Positions 7,099-16,482 of a DNA stretch of 64,000 bases are shown in pieces. Each line of letters begins with the position of its first letter. The first letter of the stretch is position 1. The notes under the pieces are model-generated. The model did no database searches, was not told where the DNA came from, and saw nothing but the letters and a program-made list of their open reading frames with translations. The DNA is from Thermohalobaculum sp050331395 (GTDB lineage Bacteria > Pseudomonadota > Alphaproteobacteria > Rhodobacterales > Rhodobacteraceae): NCBI GenBank assembly GCA_050331395.1, contig JBHJGX010000069.1, positions 1 to 64,000 of the forward strand, written 5' to 3'. The translations under genes were made by a program, and so were the position numbers.

Positions 7099-9342
7099 GT
7101 GTTCGCGACCCATCTAACCCCGAACGATCATCTGCGCCGGCTCGGCGCGGCGCTATGGGAGACGACGGGCGGCGACCCGCAATTCGTTGTCCGGCGCGGC
7201 GCACTGGGACCGCGGTATCTCATGGTCGAGCTCGAAGCACTCGAGCGCCCGCTCGATGCGGCCGTCTATTTGCGCGACGGCGCACACTTCTCTGAAGCCC
7301 GGCGTATCGATCTTCCGGAGCGGCGACGCGTGTTGCTCGCCGTAAGCCTGAACCAGGCGGCGGGTACGGATCGCATTCGCATCGATCCAGCCGAAACGGA
7401 CGAAACCCGCTTTCGCCTTCGGACCGCCCGGTTCCGCACGGCCCGCGGCCTGCTTGGGGCGGTCCGCGCGCGTCTGACCGCCTGTCCCGACGTGATTGCC
7501 GAGATCGTCGGGCCGGATCCCGGGCTTCGCGGTCGCCTGCCGCGCGCGCGGGTGCCGGCGATCGGGCGCCCGTCCGAGCCGGGGCACATTCGTCAAATCT
7601 GGGAGATGGCGAGGATCGAAGCGGCCCTTGAGCCGCTTGCACCGCCGAAGGGCGTCGAAATTTCGTTTGTGGTTCCGGTCTATAATGCGCGGGCTGCGTG
7701 GCTCTCCGATCTGCTCCAATCGGTGCTCGGTCAGGGGCCTGGGGTCGAGCTCGTGCTGGTCGACGACGGCTCGCGGTCGGCAGAGACGGCGCATTGGCTT
7801 GCCGCCCATGACGGAACGCGGGGGGTGCGTGTCTTGCGCCTTGGCGGCAATCGGGGGGTGGCGGCCGCGACCAATGCCGGGATCCTGGCGGCGCGGGGCA
7901 CCTGGATTGGACTGCTCGACCATGACGACGCCCTCGCACCCCATGCGGTTGACCGGATCCGGCGCGCACTATCCGCGCATCCGGACGCCCGGTTCCTCTA
8001 TACTGACGAGGTCATCGCCGATGCCGACCTGCGTCCCGTCTCGGCCTTTTGGAAACCCGCCTTCGATCCCGTGCTGTTGTCCGGCGTCAATTACGTCAAC
8101 CACCTATCGCTCTATCGGCGGGAGCGGCTGATCCGCCTCGGTGGCTTGGCGGAGGATGTCGAGGGCAGTCAGGATTACGATCTGGTCTTGCGCTATACCC
8201 TTGGGCTCACTGCGGGCGAGGTCCTTCATTTGCCATATCCGGCCTATCTGTGGCGCCAGCTCGCGACGAGCCTCAGTCACAGTCGCCGTGACCAGGCAAC
8301 CGATGCGGCGCGACGGGCCTTGGCCCGGCATTTCGAACCCCTCGCGGGTCCGCCCAAGGTCGAGCCGGCGGCGGTGCCGGATCTGCACCGGGTCCGCTTC
8401 CCGCGGTTTCGACGCCCCTTCGTCTCTGTGGTCATCCCAAACCGAAACAGTTATCCGCTGATTGCCCGTGTGTTGTCCGATTTGCGCAGTCGGACGGATT
8501 ATGGGCGGCTCGAGATCGTCGTGGTCGACAACGGAAGCACCGACCCGCGTGTCCATGCGCTTTATGCCGAGCACGCCGCCCGCCCGGGCTTCCGTGCTGA
8601 GATCCGACCCGAGCCCTTCAATTTCGCCCGCATGATCAACCGCGGGGCAACGCTTGCCCGTGGCGAGGCGATCCTCCTTCTCAACAACGATGTCTCCGTC
8701 CGCGAGCCGGGATGGCTGGACGAGATGGTGGATTGCCTCGCCTATCCTGATACGGGCGTGGTCGGCGCGCGCCTCCTCTTTCCCGACGGAAGCCTTCAGC
8801 ACGCGGGGGTGATGCTCGGCCTCGGCGGCTTGGCGGGCCACTGGTACTATCGCGCCTCGCCGGAGGAGCCCGGACCGATGGGGCGGCTGCAACTGAGAAA
8901 CAGCCTGTCGGTGGTCACCGGCGCTTGCATGCTGGTGACACGCGATTGTTGGCAGGCCATCGGCGGCATGGATGCCGACGCCTTTGCGGTCGCCTACAAC
9001 GACGTGGATTTTTGCGCCCGGGCCAGGCACGCCGGGTACGGCGTGATTTGGACGCCCTTTGCCACGCTGGTCCATCATGAGAGCGCCAGCCGCGGCAGCG
9101 ATCGAACCGGCGAGAAGGCGCGCCGCTTCGAGCGCGAGAAGGCGGCGCTGGCCGCGCGCCATGGCACCGGCGAGTTTTGCGATCCGGCGTTTAGCCCCTG
9201 GTACTCGCGGTTTCAATCGCGACCGCGCCTAACGCTTCCGGACCGGTTGCCTGGCCCCCGGTCGTTCCACGCCAATCTGGTTCCAAAGGCCGAAGCGGCT
9301 AAGACAACCGATGGTCTTCGACAGATGCCCAGATCAGCCTGA
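7099..9342 (+). CDS. Two-domain family 2 glycosyltransferase
   Basis: 747 residues from a GTG at 7099 with an ideal GGAGG site (7091-7094 region). An N-terminal ~185 residues of unknown fold precedes GT-A domain 1 at ~187-400, with 'SFVVPVYN', 'VDDGS' and a DHDD metal-binding block at 274-277. GT-A domain 2 spans ~440-690, with 'VSVVIPNRN', 'VVDNGS' and 'LLNNDV' at 527-532. Bimodular GT2 enzymes of this kind usually add two sugars or alternate linkages in O-antigen or capsule chains. The sugar specificity cannot be read from the sequence. It follows kpsM by 11 bp, so it belongs to the export operon. Its 3' end overlaps the convergent second kpsE-type gene by 44 bp. Confidence 0.88.
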   Translation: MFATHLTPNDHLRRLGAALWETTGGDPQFVVRRGALGPRYLMVELEALERPLDAAVYLRDGAHFSEARRIDLPERRRVLLAVSLNQAAGTDRIRIDPAETDETRFRLRTARFRTARGLLGAVRARLTACPDVIAEIVGPDPGLRGRLPRARVPAIGRPSEPGHIRQIWEMARIEAALEPLAPPKGVEISFVVPVYNARAAWLSDLLQSVLGQGPGVELVLVDDGSRSAETAHWLAAHDGTRGVRVLRLGGNRGVAAATNAGILAARGTWIGLLDHDDALAPHAVDRIRRALSAHPDARFLYTDEVIADADLRPVSAFWKPAFDPVLLSGVNYVNHLSLYRRERLIRLGGLAEDVEGSQDYDLVLRYTLGLTAGEVLHLPYPAYLWRQLATSLSHSRRDQATDAARRALARHFEPLAGPPKVEPAAVPDLHRVRFPRFRRPFVSVVIPNRNSYPLIARVLSDLRSRTDYGRLEIVVVDNGSTDPRVHALYAEHAARPGFRAEIRPEPFNFARMINRGATLARGEAILLLNNDVSVREPGWLDEMVDCLAYPDTGVVGARLLFPDGSLQHAGVMLGLGGLAGHWYYRASPEEPGPMGRLQLRNSLSVVTGACMLVTRDCWQAIGGMDADAFAVAYNDVDFCARARHAGYGVIWTPFATLVHHESASRGSDRTGEKARRFEREKAALAARHGTGEFCDPAFSPWYSRFQSRPRLTLPDRLPGPRSFHANLVPKAEAAKTTDGLRQMPRSA

Positions 9343-10564
9343 GGATCGACCAGCCGACGAAGAGCGCGAGGATGCCGAGGACGGTGAACGAAAGCCGAGC
9401 AGGATAGCTCGGATCCTCGGGCCGCAAGGGCGGGTCATAGACGTTCACATAGATGGACTGACGGGCCAGATCGAGCTCCGCATCGATGACCCGGGCCTGC
9501 GCGATCCCGTATAGCGTCGCCGCAAAGCGCCGGCGGATCTCGAGAGCCTCGTATCGGCCGAGGGCGGAGGCCAGGTTGCGGTCGGCAGTCGCCGCCGAGG
9601 CGACGGTGTCGCGAAGCGCCGCGATGTCCGCGTTTACCGTGGCAAGGCGGGTTTCGAGCGCCCGGCCGCGCGCGGCTCGACCGGCGCCCATTTCTTCGAG
9701 AACCCGAAGTTCGTTTGCCAAACGGATGCGCTCGGCGGTCAGTTCCGTCAAGACGGCGACCGTGGCGTCGGCCTCGCGATCGGGGCTGACCAGGCCCTCG
9801 GCATCGCGATAAGCTGTCAGCTCGGCAAGCGTGGCCGTCAGCCGCCGCTCCGCCTCCGCCGCCTCTTTGCGGGCCCGTCCGAGCGCATCTTTCTTCCGCC
9901 TAAGCGCCAGACCGTTCACCAACGCTTCGATCCGGGCCAATGTGGCGGAGGCCAGGCGCTCGGCGTCCTCTGGCCGAAAGGCGCGGACCGAGAGGCGCAC
10001 AATCCCCGAGGGTCCGTCGACCGCGGCGGTCACCCGGTTGCGCCAATAAGCGGTCACGTCCTCGGCCGAGGCGTCATCGCCGAGGCGGGCGATCTGGTCC
10101 GCCTCGGGCCGCCGGAACATCCGTCGCAGCGGCAGCCTCGCCTCCAACTCGGCAATGAGGCCGGGCGAGCGCGCATAGCTCACTGCGACATGGGTGAGAT
10201 CCGAGACCCGTGCGAAGGACAGCGCCGTGCCCAGATCGGCGGGTTCGGCCGCGCCTTCTGCCAGGCTGAGCGGTCGCGTGGCAATTTCGTGCAAAACGAA
10301 CCGGGCTTTCGACACGTATTGATCCGCAGCGATTGCCGAATAGTAGTATCCGATCGCCCCACCCGGCACCGCGACCATCAATAGGAAAGAAACGAGCGCC
10401 GCCCAGGGAACCGCCGTTCCCCGTCGTGCCGGCAGGGCGAGCGGAATATCCGCCGCGCTAGGTCCATTCGGCGGCGCGGGCATCGCGGGCGGCGCGGCGA
10501 CCGCGGGCGGCTCTTGCCGAGCCGGAACGCCAGCGGGGCGGCGCTTTAGAAACGCGCCCGTCAT
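9299..10564 (-). CDS. KpsE-type capsule export adaptor, copy 2
   Basis: 421 residues with the same architecture as the protein at 5022-6311. It has a Pro/Ala-rich cytoplasmic tail, a first span near 53-72, then 'AADQYVSKARFVLHE'. A long alpha-helical periplasmic part with coiled-coil character (about 220-330) and a final span near 393-412 follow. A second KpsE in one locus is unusual. It may serve a second exporter or form mixed oligomers with the first. In the rhizobial rkp-1 region a KpsE-like protein (RkpU) accompanies rkpA, which is a possible parallel. It is translationally coupled to the upstream methyltransferase by an ATGA overlap at 10561-10564. Confidence 0.88.
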   Translation of the reverse strand: MTGAFLKRRPAGVPARQEPPAVAAPPAMPAPPNGPSAADIPLALPARRGTAVPWAALVSFLLMVAVPGGAIGYYYSAIAADQYVSKARFVLHEIATRPLSLAEGAAEPADLGTALSFARVSDLTHVAVSYARSPGLIAELEARLPLRRMFRRPEADQIARLGDDASAEDVTAYWRNRVTAAVDGPSGIVRLSVRAFRPEDAERLASATLARIEALVNGLALRRKKDALGRARKEAAEAERRLTATLAELTAYRDAEGLVSPDREADATVAVLTELTAERIRLANELRVLEEMGAGRAARGRALETRLATVNADIAALRDTVASAATADRNLASALGRYEALEIRRRFAATLYGIAQARVIDAELDLARQSIYVNVYDPPLRPEDPSYPARLSFTVLGILALFVGWSILRLIWASVEDHRLS

Positions 10565-11361
10565 TGCCCATCCCCGCCACGCATTGCCAGGATCGAGAGC
10601 GATGGCCCGCCGGGGCCGTCGGCGCGCTCATGTGCCACCGAAATGTCGTCGAAGCCGAGCGCTCCGAGAAGCGCCAACAGCCCCTCGCGTTCCATCCAGA
10701 CATGTTTGTCCCTCGGCCCGCCGCAAAAGCCGACCACGCTCTCGGTCCCGAGATAGCCGCGCTCATGCAGACGCAAGCGGATCCCATGGGCGCGCCGCGT
10801 CTCGACCCGTCCGGTGAAGGCGGACGCACGCGGATCGTCCGCGCCAAGGGCCGATGCATCGTACAGATGTGTCCAGAGGTACAGCCGGTCGGTCATCGCC
10901 GCGAGCTCGGTGAGCAAGGCGACCGGATCGGCCATGTGATAGAGGACGCCCGAGGCGAGCACGAGATCGTAGCGCCCGGCGAGGGCGCCGAACCCCCGGC
11001 TAAAATCGCCGAGATGGAACCGGGCGCGGTCGAGGCCGAGGAGCTCCTTGGTCACCAGACAGCGCAGGAAGGCGAGCCGGTTGGCCTCGATCGCGTCGAT
11101 CCGAGCCGCGTCCGCCCGATGCAGCATGGCGGTATGCCCGCCATCGAGCGGGCCGAGTTCCAGAAGACGGCTCCCTGCCACGCCGCCGGCCGCGGCGATC
11201 ATCCACTCGATCCGCGGATCGGATGCGAGCGGCGTCGCCCCGGTTTTCAGTTCCGCAACCGGCAGCGCCGTCTGCCAGCCCGGCAGGGCATCGACGGCGT
11301 TCTGTGGCGCCGGCGCACGGCTTTCATATTGCGCGAAGGGCGCATCGACGGTCTTCAGCAT
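10561..11361 (-). CDS. Class I SAM-dependent methyltransferase
   Basis: 266 residues from ATG 11361 (MLKTVDAPF), which has an AAAGG-type ribosome site; an earlier in-frame ATG at 11406 looks less likely. Motif I is 'RLLELGPLDGGH', followed by an acidic residue in 'IDAIEANRLAFLRC'. 'FHLGDFSRGF' and the catalytic-face segment 'YDLVLASGVLYHMADP' complete a standard Rossmann methyltransferase order. The C-terminal third holds 'DKHVWMEREGLLALLGALGF'. In this context it probably methylates a capsule sugar or terminates chain growth, but the target is not determined. It is followed without a gap by the second kpsE-type gene and is divergent from the gene at 11421. Confidence 0.82.
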   Translation of the reverse strand: MLKTVDAPFAQYESRAPAPQNAVDALPGWQTALPVAELKTGATPLASDPRIEWMIAAAGGVAGSRLLELGPLDGGHTAMLHRADAARIDAIEANRLAFLRCLVTKELLGLDRARFHLGDFSRGFGALAGRYDLVLASGVLYHMADPVALLTELAAMTDRLYLWTHLYDASALGADDPRASAFTGRVETRRAHGIRLRLHERGYLGTESVVGFCGGPRDKHVWMEREGLLALLGALGFDDISVAHERADGPGGPSLSILAMRGGDGQ

Positions 11362-11420
11362 TTCTTTACCTTTCGCGGGCGGATTGGGGGGAGGCCACGG
11401 CCGCATTGACGGAGGGTGGG

Positions 11421-12377
11421 ATGTTGGATCGGCTGCTGGCGCCGCGGATGATCCGGGCGCACTCCCCGACGGCCGACCTCTATCTGGCCGATGCGTGCCG
11501 CGACTGGTTGGCGGAAGGTCGGATCCGTCGCCTCGCCCCCGGCGTTTTCGCGTCGCGGCGGACCCTGGCGGTCATCCGTCATTGGGGTCGGGCGGGGCGG
11601 CTGCCCGAGCGCTCGCGGCGGGTTTGGCTGATCGACGACGACATCGACGCCTGCCTGAGCGAGCCCGGCCTGCCGGTGACCCAACGCTGGAAGCTGAGGC
11701 TCTTCGAACAGGCGCATGGTCGGGCGCTCTGCGCGGAGGGCGCGACGGTCGTGGCGACGAGCGCGCCGCTTGCGACGAAATACCGAGCGGCCCACCGGCT
11801 CGATCCCCATTGGAGCGTGCCCTTTGCGTCCCTTGACCATCACGGGCTGGGTCGCGTGAGGATTGGCCTTCTCTTCTCGGCCACGCATCGCGGCGACCTC
11901 GCGGCCTACGCATCGGCGCTCGCCCAGGTGCTCGACCTCTGCCCCGATGCCGAGCTGCACCTCGCGGCGAACCACCGGCCGCCGCCCCCGTTGGCCGGAC
12001 ACCCTCGGCTCCGCCGCTTTCCCGAGACGTCTTGGCCCGCATATCGGACCAGCCTTTCCGGTCGGCGCCTGCACCTCGCGCTCTATCCGCTTCTCGACAC
12101 GGCCACGAACCGGGCGCGCTCGATCAACAAATTGATCGAGCACGCGGTCGCGGGCGCGGCCGGTGTCTATTCGGCCAGCTGGTCGGGCAGTGCCGCTGCC
12201 GAGGGCGCGGGCCTTCTGCTGCCGCCCGAGCCCGACGCCTGGGCGGACGCGCTTCCTCCTTTGATCGCCGATCGCGATCGGACGGCCGCGCTGGCGGCCG
12301 CGGGACAGGCGCGGGCACGCACCCTCAATCGGGCCGCGCCGCAACGGGAGTTGTGGGCGCATCTGTTCGACCTTTGA
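11421..12377 (+). CDS. Putative glycosyltransferase of unknown type
   Basis: 318 residues from ATG 11421, directly after a GGAGGGTGGG ribosome site. I do not recognise the family with certainty. The fold looks GT-B-like: an N-terminal half with 'RRVWLIDDDIDACL' and 'ATSAPLATKY', a linker 'GRVRIGLLFSATHRGDL', then a C-terminal half with 'LHLAANHRPP'. The C-terminal half ends with 'INKLIEHAVAGAAGVYSASW' and 'GLLLPPEPDAWADAL', the order seen at GT-B nucleotide-sugar sites (family 1/4-like glycosyltransferases). It is divergent from the methyltransferase and upstream of wecB. A role in capsule assembly is inferred from location. Confidence 0.65.
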   Translation: MLDRLLAPRMIRAHSPTADLYLADACRDWLAEGRIRRLAPGVFASRRTLAVIRHWGRAGRLPERSRRVWLIDDDIDACLSEPGLPVTQRWKLRLFEQAHGRALCAEGATVVATSAPLATKYRAAHRLDPHWSVPFASLDHHGLGRVRIGLLFSATHRGDLAAYASALAQVLDLCPDAELHLAANHRPPPPLAGHPRLRRFPETSWPAYRTSLSGRRLHLALYPLLDTATNRARSINKLIEHAVAGAAGVYSASWSGSAAAEGAGLLLPPEPDAWADALPPLIADRDRTAALAAAGQARARTLNRAAPQRELWAHLFDL

Positions 12378-12430
12378 GCGGGCCCTGCTGGCGCGCATCC
12401 CCGGCCTAACGCGCCGTCCGTCAATTCTCG

Positions 12431-12443
12431 GTTAACGTTACCG
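12431..12443. promoter_or_regulatory. GTTAAC motif upstream of the 2-epimerase gene
   Basis: GTTAACGTTACCG holds a perfect GTTAAC palindrome followed by a degenerate GTTACC repeat. It lies in the 202-bp gap between 12377 and 12580, the only long non-coding gap in this part of the locus. It may be a CtrA-type half-site, like those at 4296, 18727, 31671 and 31781. Confidence 0.35.
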
Positions 12444-12579
12444 CTCTAGACCGGCCCCGGTGTTCAGAAGCGACACGGGGAGCGTCCATCATGGACCAGT
12501 CACAAGGGGCCGCGCCGCGCGGCTCAGCCATTCGCCCTCCTTGCCCGGCGTCCAGCCGGTCGACAGGGAGCATTGGCGG

Positions 12580-13764
12580 ATGAAAGTACTTTCGATTTTC
12601 GGGACAAGGCCCGAGGCGATTAAAATGGCCCCGGTGGTCGCCGCGCTCGAGGGCGCGCCTGGGATCGTCTCGCGGATCTGCACCACCGGTCAGCACCGGG
12701 AGATGCTCGATCAGGTGCTCAAGGTTTTCGGCATCCGGCCCGACCACGATCTGGGGCTGATGCGTCCGGGGCAGGGCTTGAACGGCCTTACTGCCCGGCT
12801 TTTCGAGGCGATCGACCCGATCCTGATTGCGGAGGCGCCGGACCGGGTCTTGGTTCATGGCGATACGACGACGGCGCTGGCAGCGGCGCTGGCGGCGTTT
12901 CACCGGCAGATCCCCGTCGGACATGTGGAGGCGGGCCTGCGGACCGGCGATTTGGCCCGCCCGTGGCCCGAGGAAGGCAACCGCCGCGTGATCGACGCGG
13001 TCGCCGATCAGCTCTTCGCTCCGACGGCGCGGGCCGAGCGCAATCTTTTGGCCGAGGCGCTGGGCCCACGCGAGATCCACGTCACCGGCAACACGGTAAT
13101 CGACGCGCTCGGGCTCGCGAGCGCACGGCTGGCCACCGAGGACGACCCGGAGATCGCCCGTCTGCGGGCGCTTCGCGCGCCGGGGCGGCGGCTCGTGCTT
13201 GTCACAGGGCACCGGCGGGAGAACTTCGGCCTCGGTTTTGCGGGGATCTGCGATGCGCTCGCCGCGCTCGCCGCGCGCGACGACGTGCAGATCGTCTTCC
13301 CCGTCCACCTCAATCCGCGCGTCCGCGAGCCGGTCGAGACGGCGCTTGGCCACCTGCCCGGTGAGGCGCTGCGGCTTCTGCCGCCGCTCGATTATCTGCC
13401 GTTCGTCTGGCTGCTGAACGAAGCGCATCTGGTCCTAACCGATTCGGGTGGCGTTCAAGAAGAGGCGCCGAGCCTTGGCAAACCCGTCCTCGTCATGCGC
13501 GACGTGACCGAGCGTCCCGAGGCGGTCGAGGCCGGCACTGCCCGCCTCGTCGGCACCGACGCGCGCCGCATCGTGGGCGCCGTGACCGCGCTCCTCGACG
13601 ACCCGGGCGAGCATGCGCGGATCGCGCGGATAGCCAATCCCTATGGCGACGGCCGAGCGGCCGATCGCATCGTCGCCGCGATCCAAGGCACGCCAATCGC
13701 AGGATTTGCACCTGTGCCGGCCGATCTCGCGGCCGCCGTTCCCCGCCTCGCAGCCAGCGCCTGA
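12580..13764 (+). CDS. wecB: UDP-N-acetylglucosamine 2-epimerase (non-hydrolysing)
   Basis: 394 residues, the normal length. It interconverts UDP-GlcNAc and UDP-ManNAc in the cytoplasm. The ATG at 12580 opens with the family start 'MKVLSIFGTRPEAIKMAP'. Conserved blocks follow in order: 'TGQHREMLDQVL', 'VHGDTTTALA', 'GHVEAGLRTGD', 'VTGHRRENFG', 'FPVHLNPRVREPV' and 'TDSGGVQEEAPSLGKPVLVMRDVTERPE'. The last block binds UDP and the allosteric UDP-GlcNAc. No UDP-ManNAc dehydrogenase (wecC) is in the window, so the capsule may contain ManNAc itself, or wecC lies elsewhere. Confidence 0.93.
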   Translation: MKVLSIFGTRPEAIKMAPVVAALEGAPGIVSRICTTGQHREMLDQVLKVFGIRPDHDLGLMRPGQGLNGLTARLFEAIDPILIAEAPDRVLVHGDTTTALAAALAAFHRQIPVGHVEAGLRTGDLARPWPEEGNRRVIDAVADQLFAPTARAERNLLAEALGPREIHVTGNTVIDALGLASARLATEDDPEIARLRALRAPGRRLVLVTGHRRENFGLGFAGICDALAALAARDDVQIVFPVHLNPRVREPVETALGHLPGEALRLLPPLDYLPFVWLLNEAHLVLTDSGGVQEEAPSLGKPVLVMRDVTERPEAVEAGTARLVGTDARRIVGAVTALLDDPGEHARIARIANPYGDGRAADRIVAAIQGTPIAGFAPVPADLAAAVPRLAASA

Positions 13765-13791
13765 CGGCCCTCAACACGGAGAGAAGAGCCG

Positions 13792-16482
13792 ATGTTTCGT
13801 CCCCGCCGCAAAGAGCCGTCCGCTCCCCACCCCGAGCCGCGCCCGGCGCCGCCCGCGCTCTTTGATGCCGCCTGGTACGCCCGCCGCGGACTGCCGGAGG
13901 ACGCGGACCCTTTTGCCCATTACGCCGCCGAGGGCGCGACCGCCGGGCACAGCCCCTGTCCCCTGTTCTCGCCGTCGTGGTACCGCGCGGCTTATCCCGA
14001 CGTCGCCTTGTCCGGGCAAGAGCCGCTGGCGCATTGGTGCGCGCACGGCGCGGATGAGGGTCGTGCGCCCTCGGCCTTGTTCGCCACCCGAGCCTATCGC
14101 GAGGCGCTCGGCGAGGCGCTCAACGATACGCCGCTCGCCCATTGCCTCGGGCTTCGCGGGACCGGACCGGCACCGCATCCGGCACTTAAGCCGTTCGATC
14201 CCTATGCGGTCGACCTCGCCTTCGTCATCGCCTATCGGGGCGATCGCGCGGCGCTCGAGTTGACGCTTTGGGCGCTCCGGCAGGCCCGCTCGGCCGCGCC
14301 GATCACCGCCTATCTCGTCGACGGGGGCGCGGAGCCCGAGCGGTCGGTCCTCGATGATATCGCGCGGGCCAATGGCGGCGATGGCCTCACGATCACCCGG
14401 CATTGCGAATTTCACGGCGACACCTATGGCATGCTGGCCAATGCGGGCGTCTGGGCGGCGCGCCAGCGCGGCGGCCACAGCCATATCGGCATCCTCGAGC
14501 AGGCGGCGGTCGTCGAGCCGGGCTTTGCCGACCGGCTTGTGGATCTGTGGGCCCCGGTCGCAGCCCCCGTGCTCAACATCGCCGACACCCCGCAATGGGT
14601 ACCGATCGATTTCGACATCTACGCAACACCTGACCCCCGCGCGGCCGTTGCGGCCTTTGCCGAGCGTCGCCGCCACATGATCCCGGGCGGTGCGCTGCCG
14701 AGCGCGGAGATTTCCCCCGCATGCCTGCTCTTCCATGCAGCAGCGCTCGCAGAGGGCGGCTTCTTCGATGACGCTGCCGAGACGGCCGAGGATGCCGTCG
14801 CTCCGGTGCTGCGCCGGCTCGCCGAACGCGGCCTCGGACCGCCGGTGATCGAGCGGACCGCCTATGTGCACCGATTGGAGCGCTCGCCGGTGGTGACCGG
14901 GGAGGGCGTGCGCGCCCCGGCAGGAGGGGTGACGCGGCCCGGCGCGCCAGCCCCGACGGCCCAGCGCCTCCATGGTCTCGCGCTCTCGGCAATGGCCGAC
15001 CGCCGGGATCTGCGGACTTGGACGGCCGACGCGCCGCCCCTCCTCGCCGCCTATGATGCGCGGATGGCGGCATGTCGCGAGGCGCTCGACGTCGGTTTCG
15101 CGCGCCAGGCGCGGCGGCTTACCAAACTCGAGGGCGGGGAGACAGGCGCGGGAGCGCCGGTTCTCGCCTTCGAGGAGATTGCTGCGGGCGACCCGCCGCG
15201 CACCCCCGGTTCCCAGGATCGAGAGACCTATCGGCTGCGCTATCGCAGCCTGCTGCACATCCTCCTGCGCCGGTTGGCGGCGGGGAATGTGACGCAGCTC
15301 GATCCGCTCGTGGCGCTACAACCGGTCTTGGCGGGTCTTGCCGCGCTCTTCGACGGGCCGCGGCCGGTCCTCGTGCTGACGATGGACACGGATCCGGTCA
15401 CCGGAAACGAAAAAGATGGCTATGTTCAGCGGGTTGTCGCGATCGACAAGGCGCTGGCCGACTGTAACCGGATTTACCTCAAGATGGTGGCCGCGCGGCG
15501 GGATGCCCCGGCACTGGTCTACCTGGAGGACGGTATTTGGCGCCTCGAAATCGCCCATGACGACCGGCTGGGGCGCGCGGTTCTCGGCACGCTGCTTGAG
15601 GGGGGCGCGGCGATCTATAGTCAGAGCTTGGTCGGCATCGACCCGCCGGTGGTCCGCGAGCTCCTGCCCGAGCGGACGGGCCCGTTCCTCATGGATATGC
15701 ACGGCGCCGTTCCGGAAGAATTCATTCTCTACGAGAACCACTATATGGCGCAAAAATACGCCCGCTTCGAAGATTGGGCGGCGAGCCACGCAGATATTGT
15801 CGTCTGCGTCACCGACACGATGGCCGCGCATTTCGAGGAGAAGCTCGGTCTGGCGCGGGACCGTCTGCTCGTTTGTCCGATTTTCACCCATACCGGTTCG
15901 GAGACCACCGTTGCCCGGCCCTATAACGCGCGGCCCCGGGCGATCTATGCGGGCGGGACCCAGCGCTGGCAGATGATCCCTGAAATGGCCGCGCTGGCGG
16001 CCGAGACCCACGACCGCGTGGATTGGTGTCTTCTGACGCCCGATGTCGAGGGAATGGAGGCCGCGCTGGCGACGGCGGGGCTACCGGCGGGCGCGGTCAG
16101 CGTGCGCGCCGCCACGCAGGCGCAGGTGTTCGACGCCTATCGTCGCTCGGATTTCGGTCTTCTTCTTCGCGAGGAGGGGGTGGTCAATCGTGTGGCTTGC
16201 CCGACGAAGTTGATCGAATACCTGCGATTTGGCGTGATCCCGGTCCTGCAAACGCCGGAGGTGGGCGATTTCCACGCGCTCGGCCTCGAATACGTGTCGG
16301 CGGGGGCGTTCCGCGCGGGAGAACTGCCGGATCTCGACCGACGCCGGGCGATGGCGGAGGCGAATTTCACGCTCTTCCGGCGGCTGGTATCCCGGTCGGC
16401 CGAAGGTCGGCGCCGCATTGCCGAGGCCGCCGCGCGCGGCCGACCTCCCGCATCCAAATCCTTGATCCGGAGCACGTCATGA
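13792..16482 (+). CDS. Large multidomain glycosyltransferase with FxxxWY repeats
   Basis: 896 residues. The N-terminal ~120 residues hold three degenerate FxxxWY units ('LFDAAWYARRG', 'LFSPSWYRAAYPDV', 'LFATRAYREAL'), a repeat common at the start of bacterial polysaccharide-synthesis proteins. A GT-A-like or related domain follows at ~140-400 ('VDLAFVIAYRGDRAALELTL', 'HIGILEQAAVVEPGF'). The C-terminal half (~480-880) is GT-B-like, with 'RPRAIYAGGTQRWQMIP' and 'YRRSDFGLLLREEGVVNRVACPTKLIEYLRFGVIPV', the donor-site helix of GT4-type enzymes. The stop overlaps the next glycosyltransferase gene (ATGA). It probably makes more than one linkage in the capsule repeat. The sugar is unknown. Confidence 0.78.
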   Translation: MFRPRRKEPSAPHPEPRPAPPALFDAAWYARRGLPEDADPFAHYAAEGATAGHSPCPLFSPSWYRAAYPDVALSGQEPLAHWCAHGADEGRAPSALFATRAYREALGEALNDTPLAHCLGLRGTGPAPHPALKPFDPYAVDLAFVIAYRGDRAALELTLWALRQARSAAPITAYLVDGGAEPERSVLDDIARANGGDGLTITRHCEFHGDTYGMLANAGVWAARQRGGHSHIGILEQAAVVEPGFADRLVDLWAPVAAPVLNIADTPQWVPIDFDIYATPDPRAAVAAFAERRRHMIPGGALPSAEISPACLLFHAAALAEGGFFDDAAETAEDAVAPVLRRLAERGLGPPVIERTAYVHRLERSPVVTGEGVRAPAGGVTRPGAPAPTAQRLHGLALSAMADRRDLRTWTADAPPLLAAYDARMAACREALDVGFARQARRLTKLEGGETGAGAPVLAFEEIAAGDPPRTPGSQDRETYRLRYRSLLHILLRRLAAGNVTQLDPLVALQPVLAGLAALFDGPRPVLVLTMDTDPVTGNEKDGYVQRVVAIDKALADCNRIYLKMVAARRDAPALVYLEDGIWRLEIAHDDRLGRAVLGTLLEGGAAIYSQSLVGIDPPVVRELLPERTGPFLMDMHGAVPEEFILYENHYMAQKYARFEDWAASHADIVVCVTDTMAAHFEEKLGLARDRLLVCPIFTHTGSETTVARPYNARPRAIYAGGTQRWQMIPEMAALAAETHDRVDWCLLTPDVEGMEAALATAGLPAGAVSVRAATQAQVFDAYRRSDFGLLLREEGVVNRVACPTKLIEYLRFGVIPVLQTPEVGDFHALGLEYVSAGAFRAGELPDLDRRRAMAEANFTLFRRLVSRSAEGRRRIAEAAARGRPPASKSLIRSTS

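Noticed and set aside
8104..9216. Minus-strand frame opposite the two-domain glycosyltransferase
   Set aside because: The plus strand carries both GT2 domains with intact motifs and a GGAGG-supported start.
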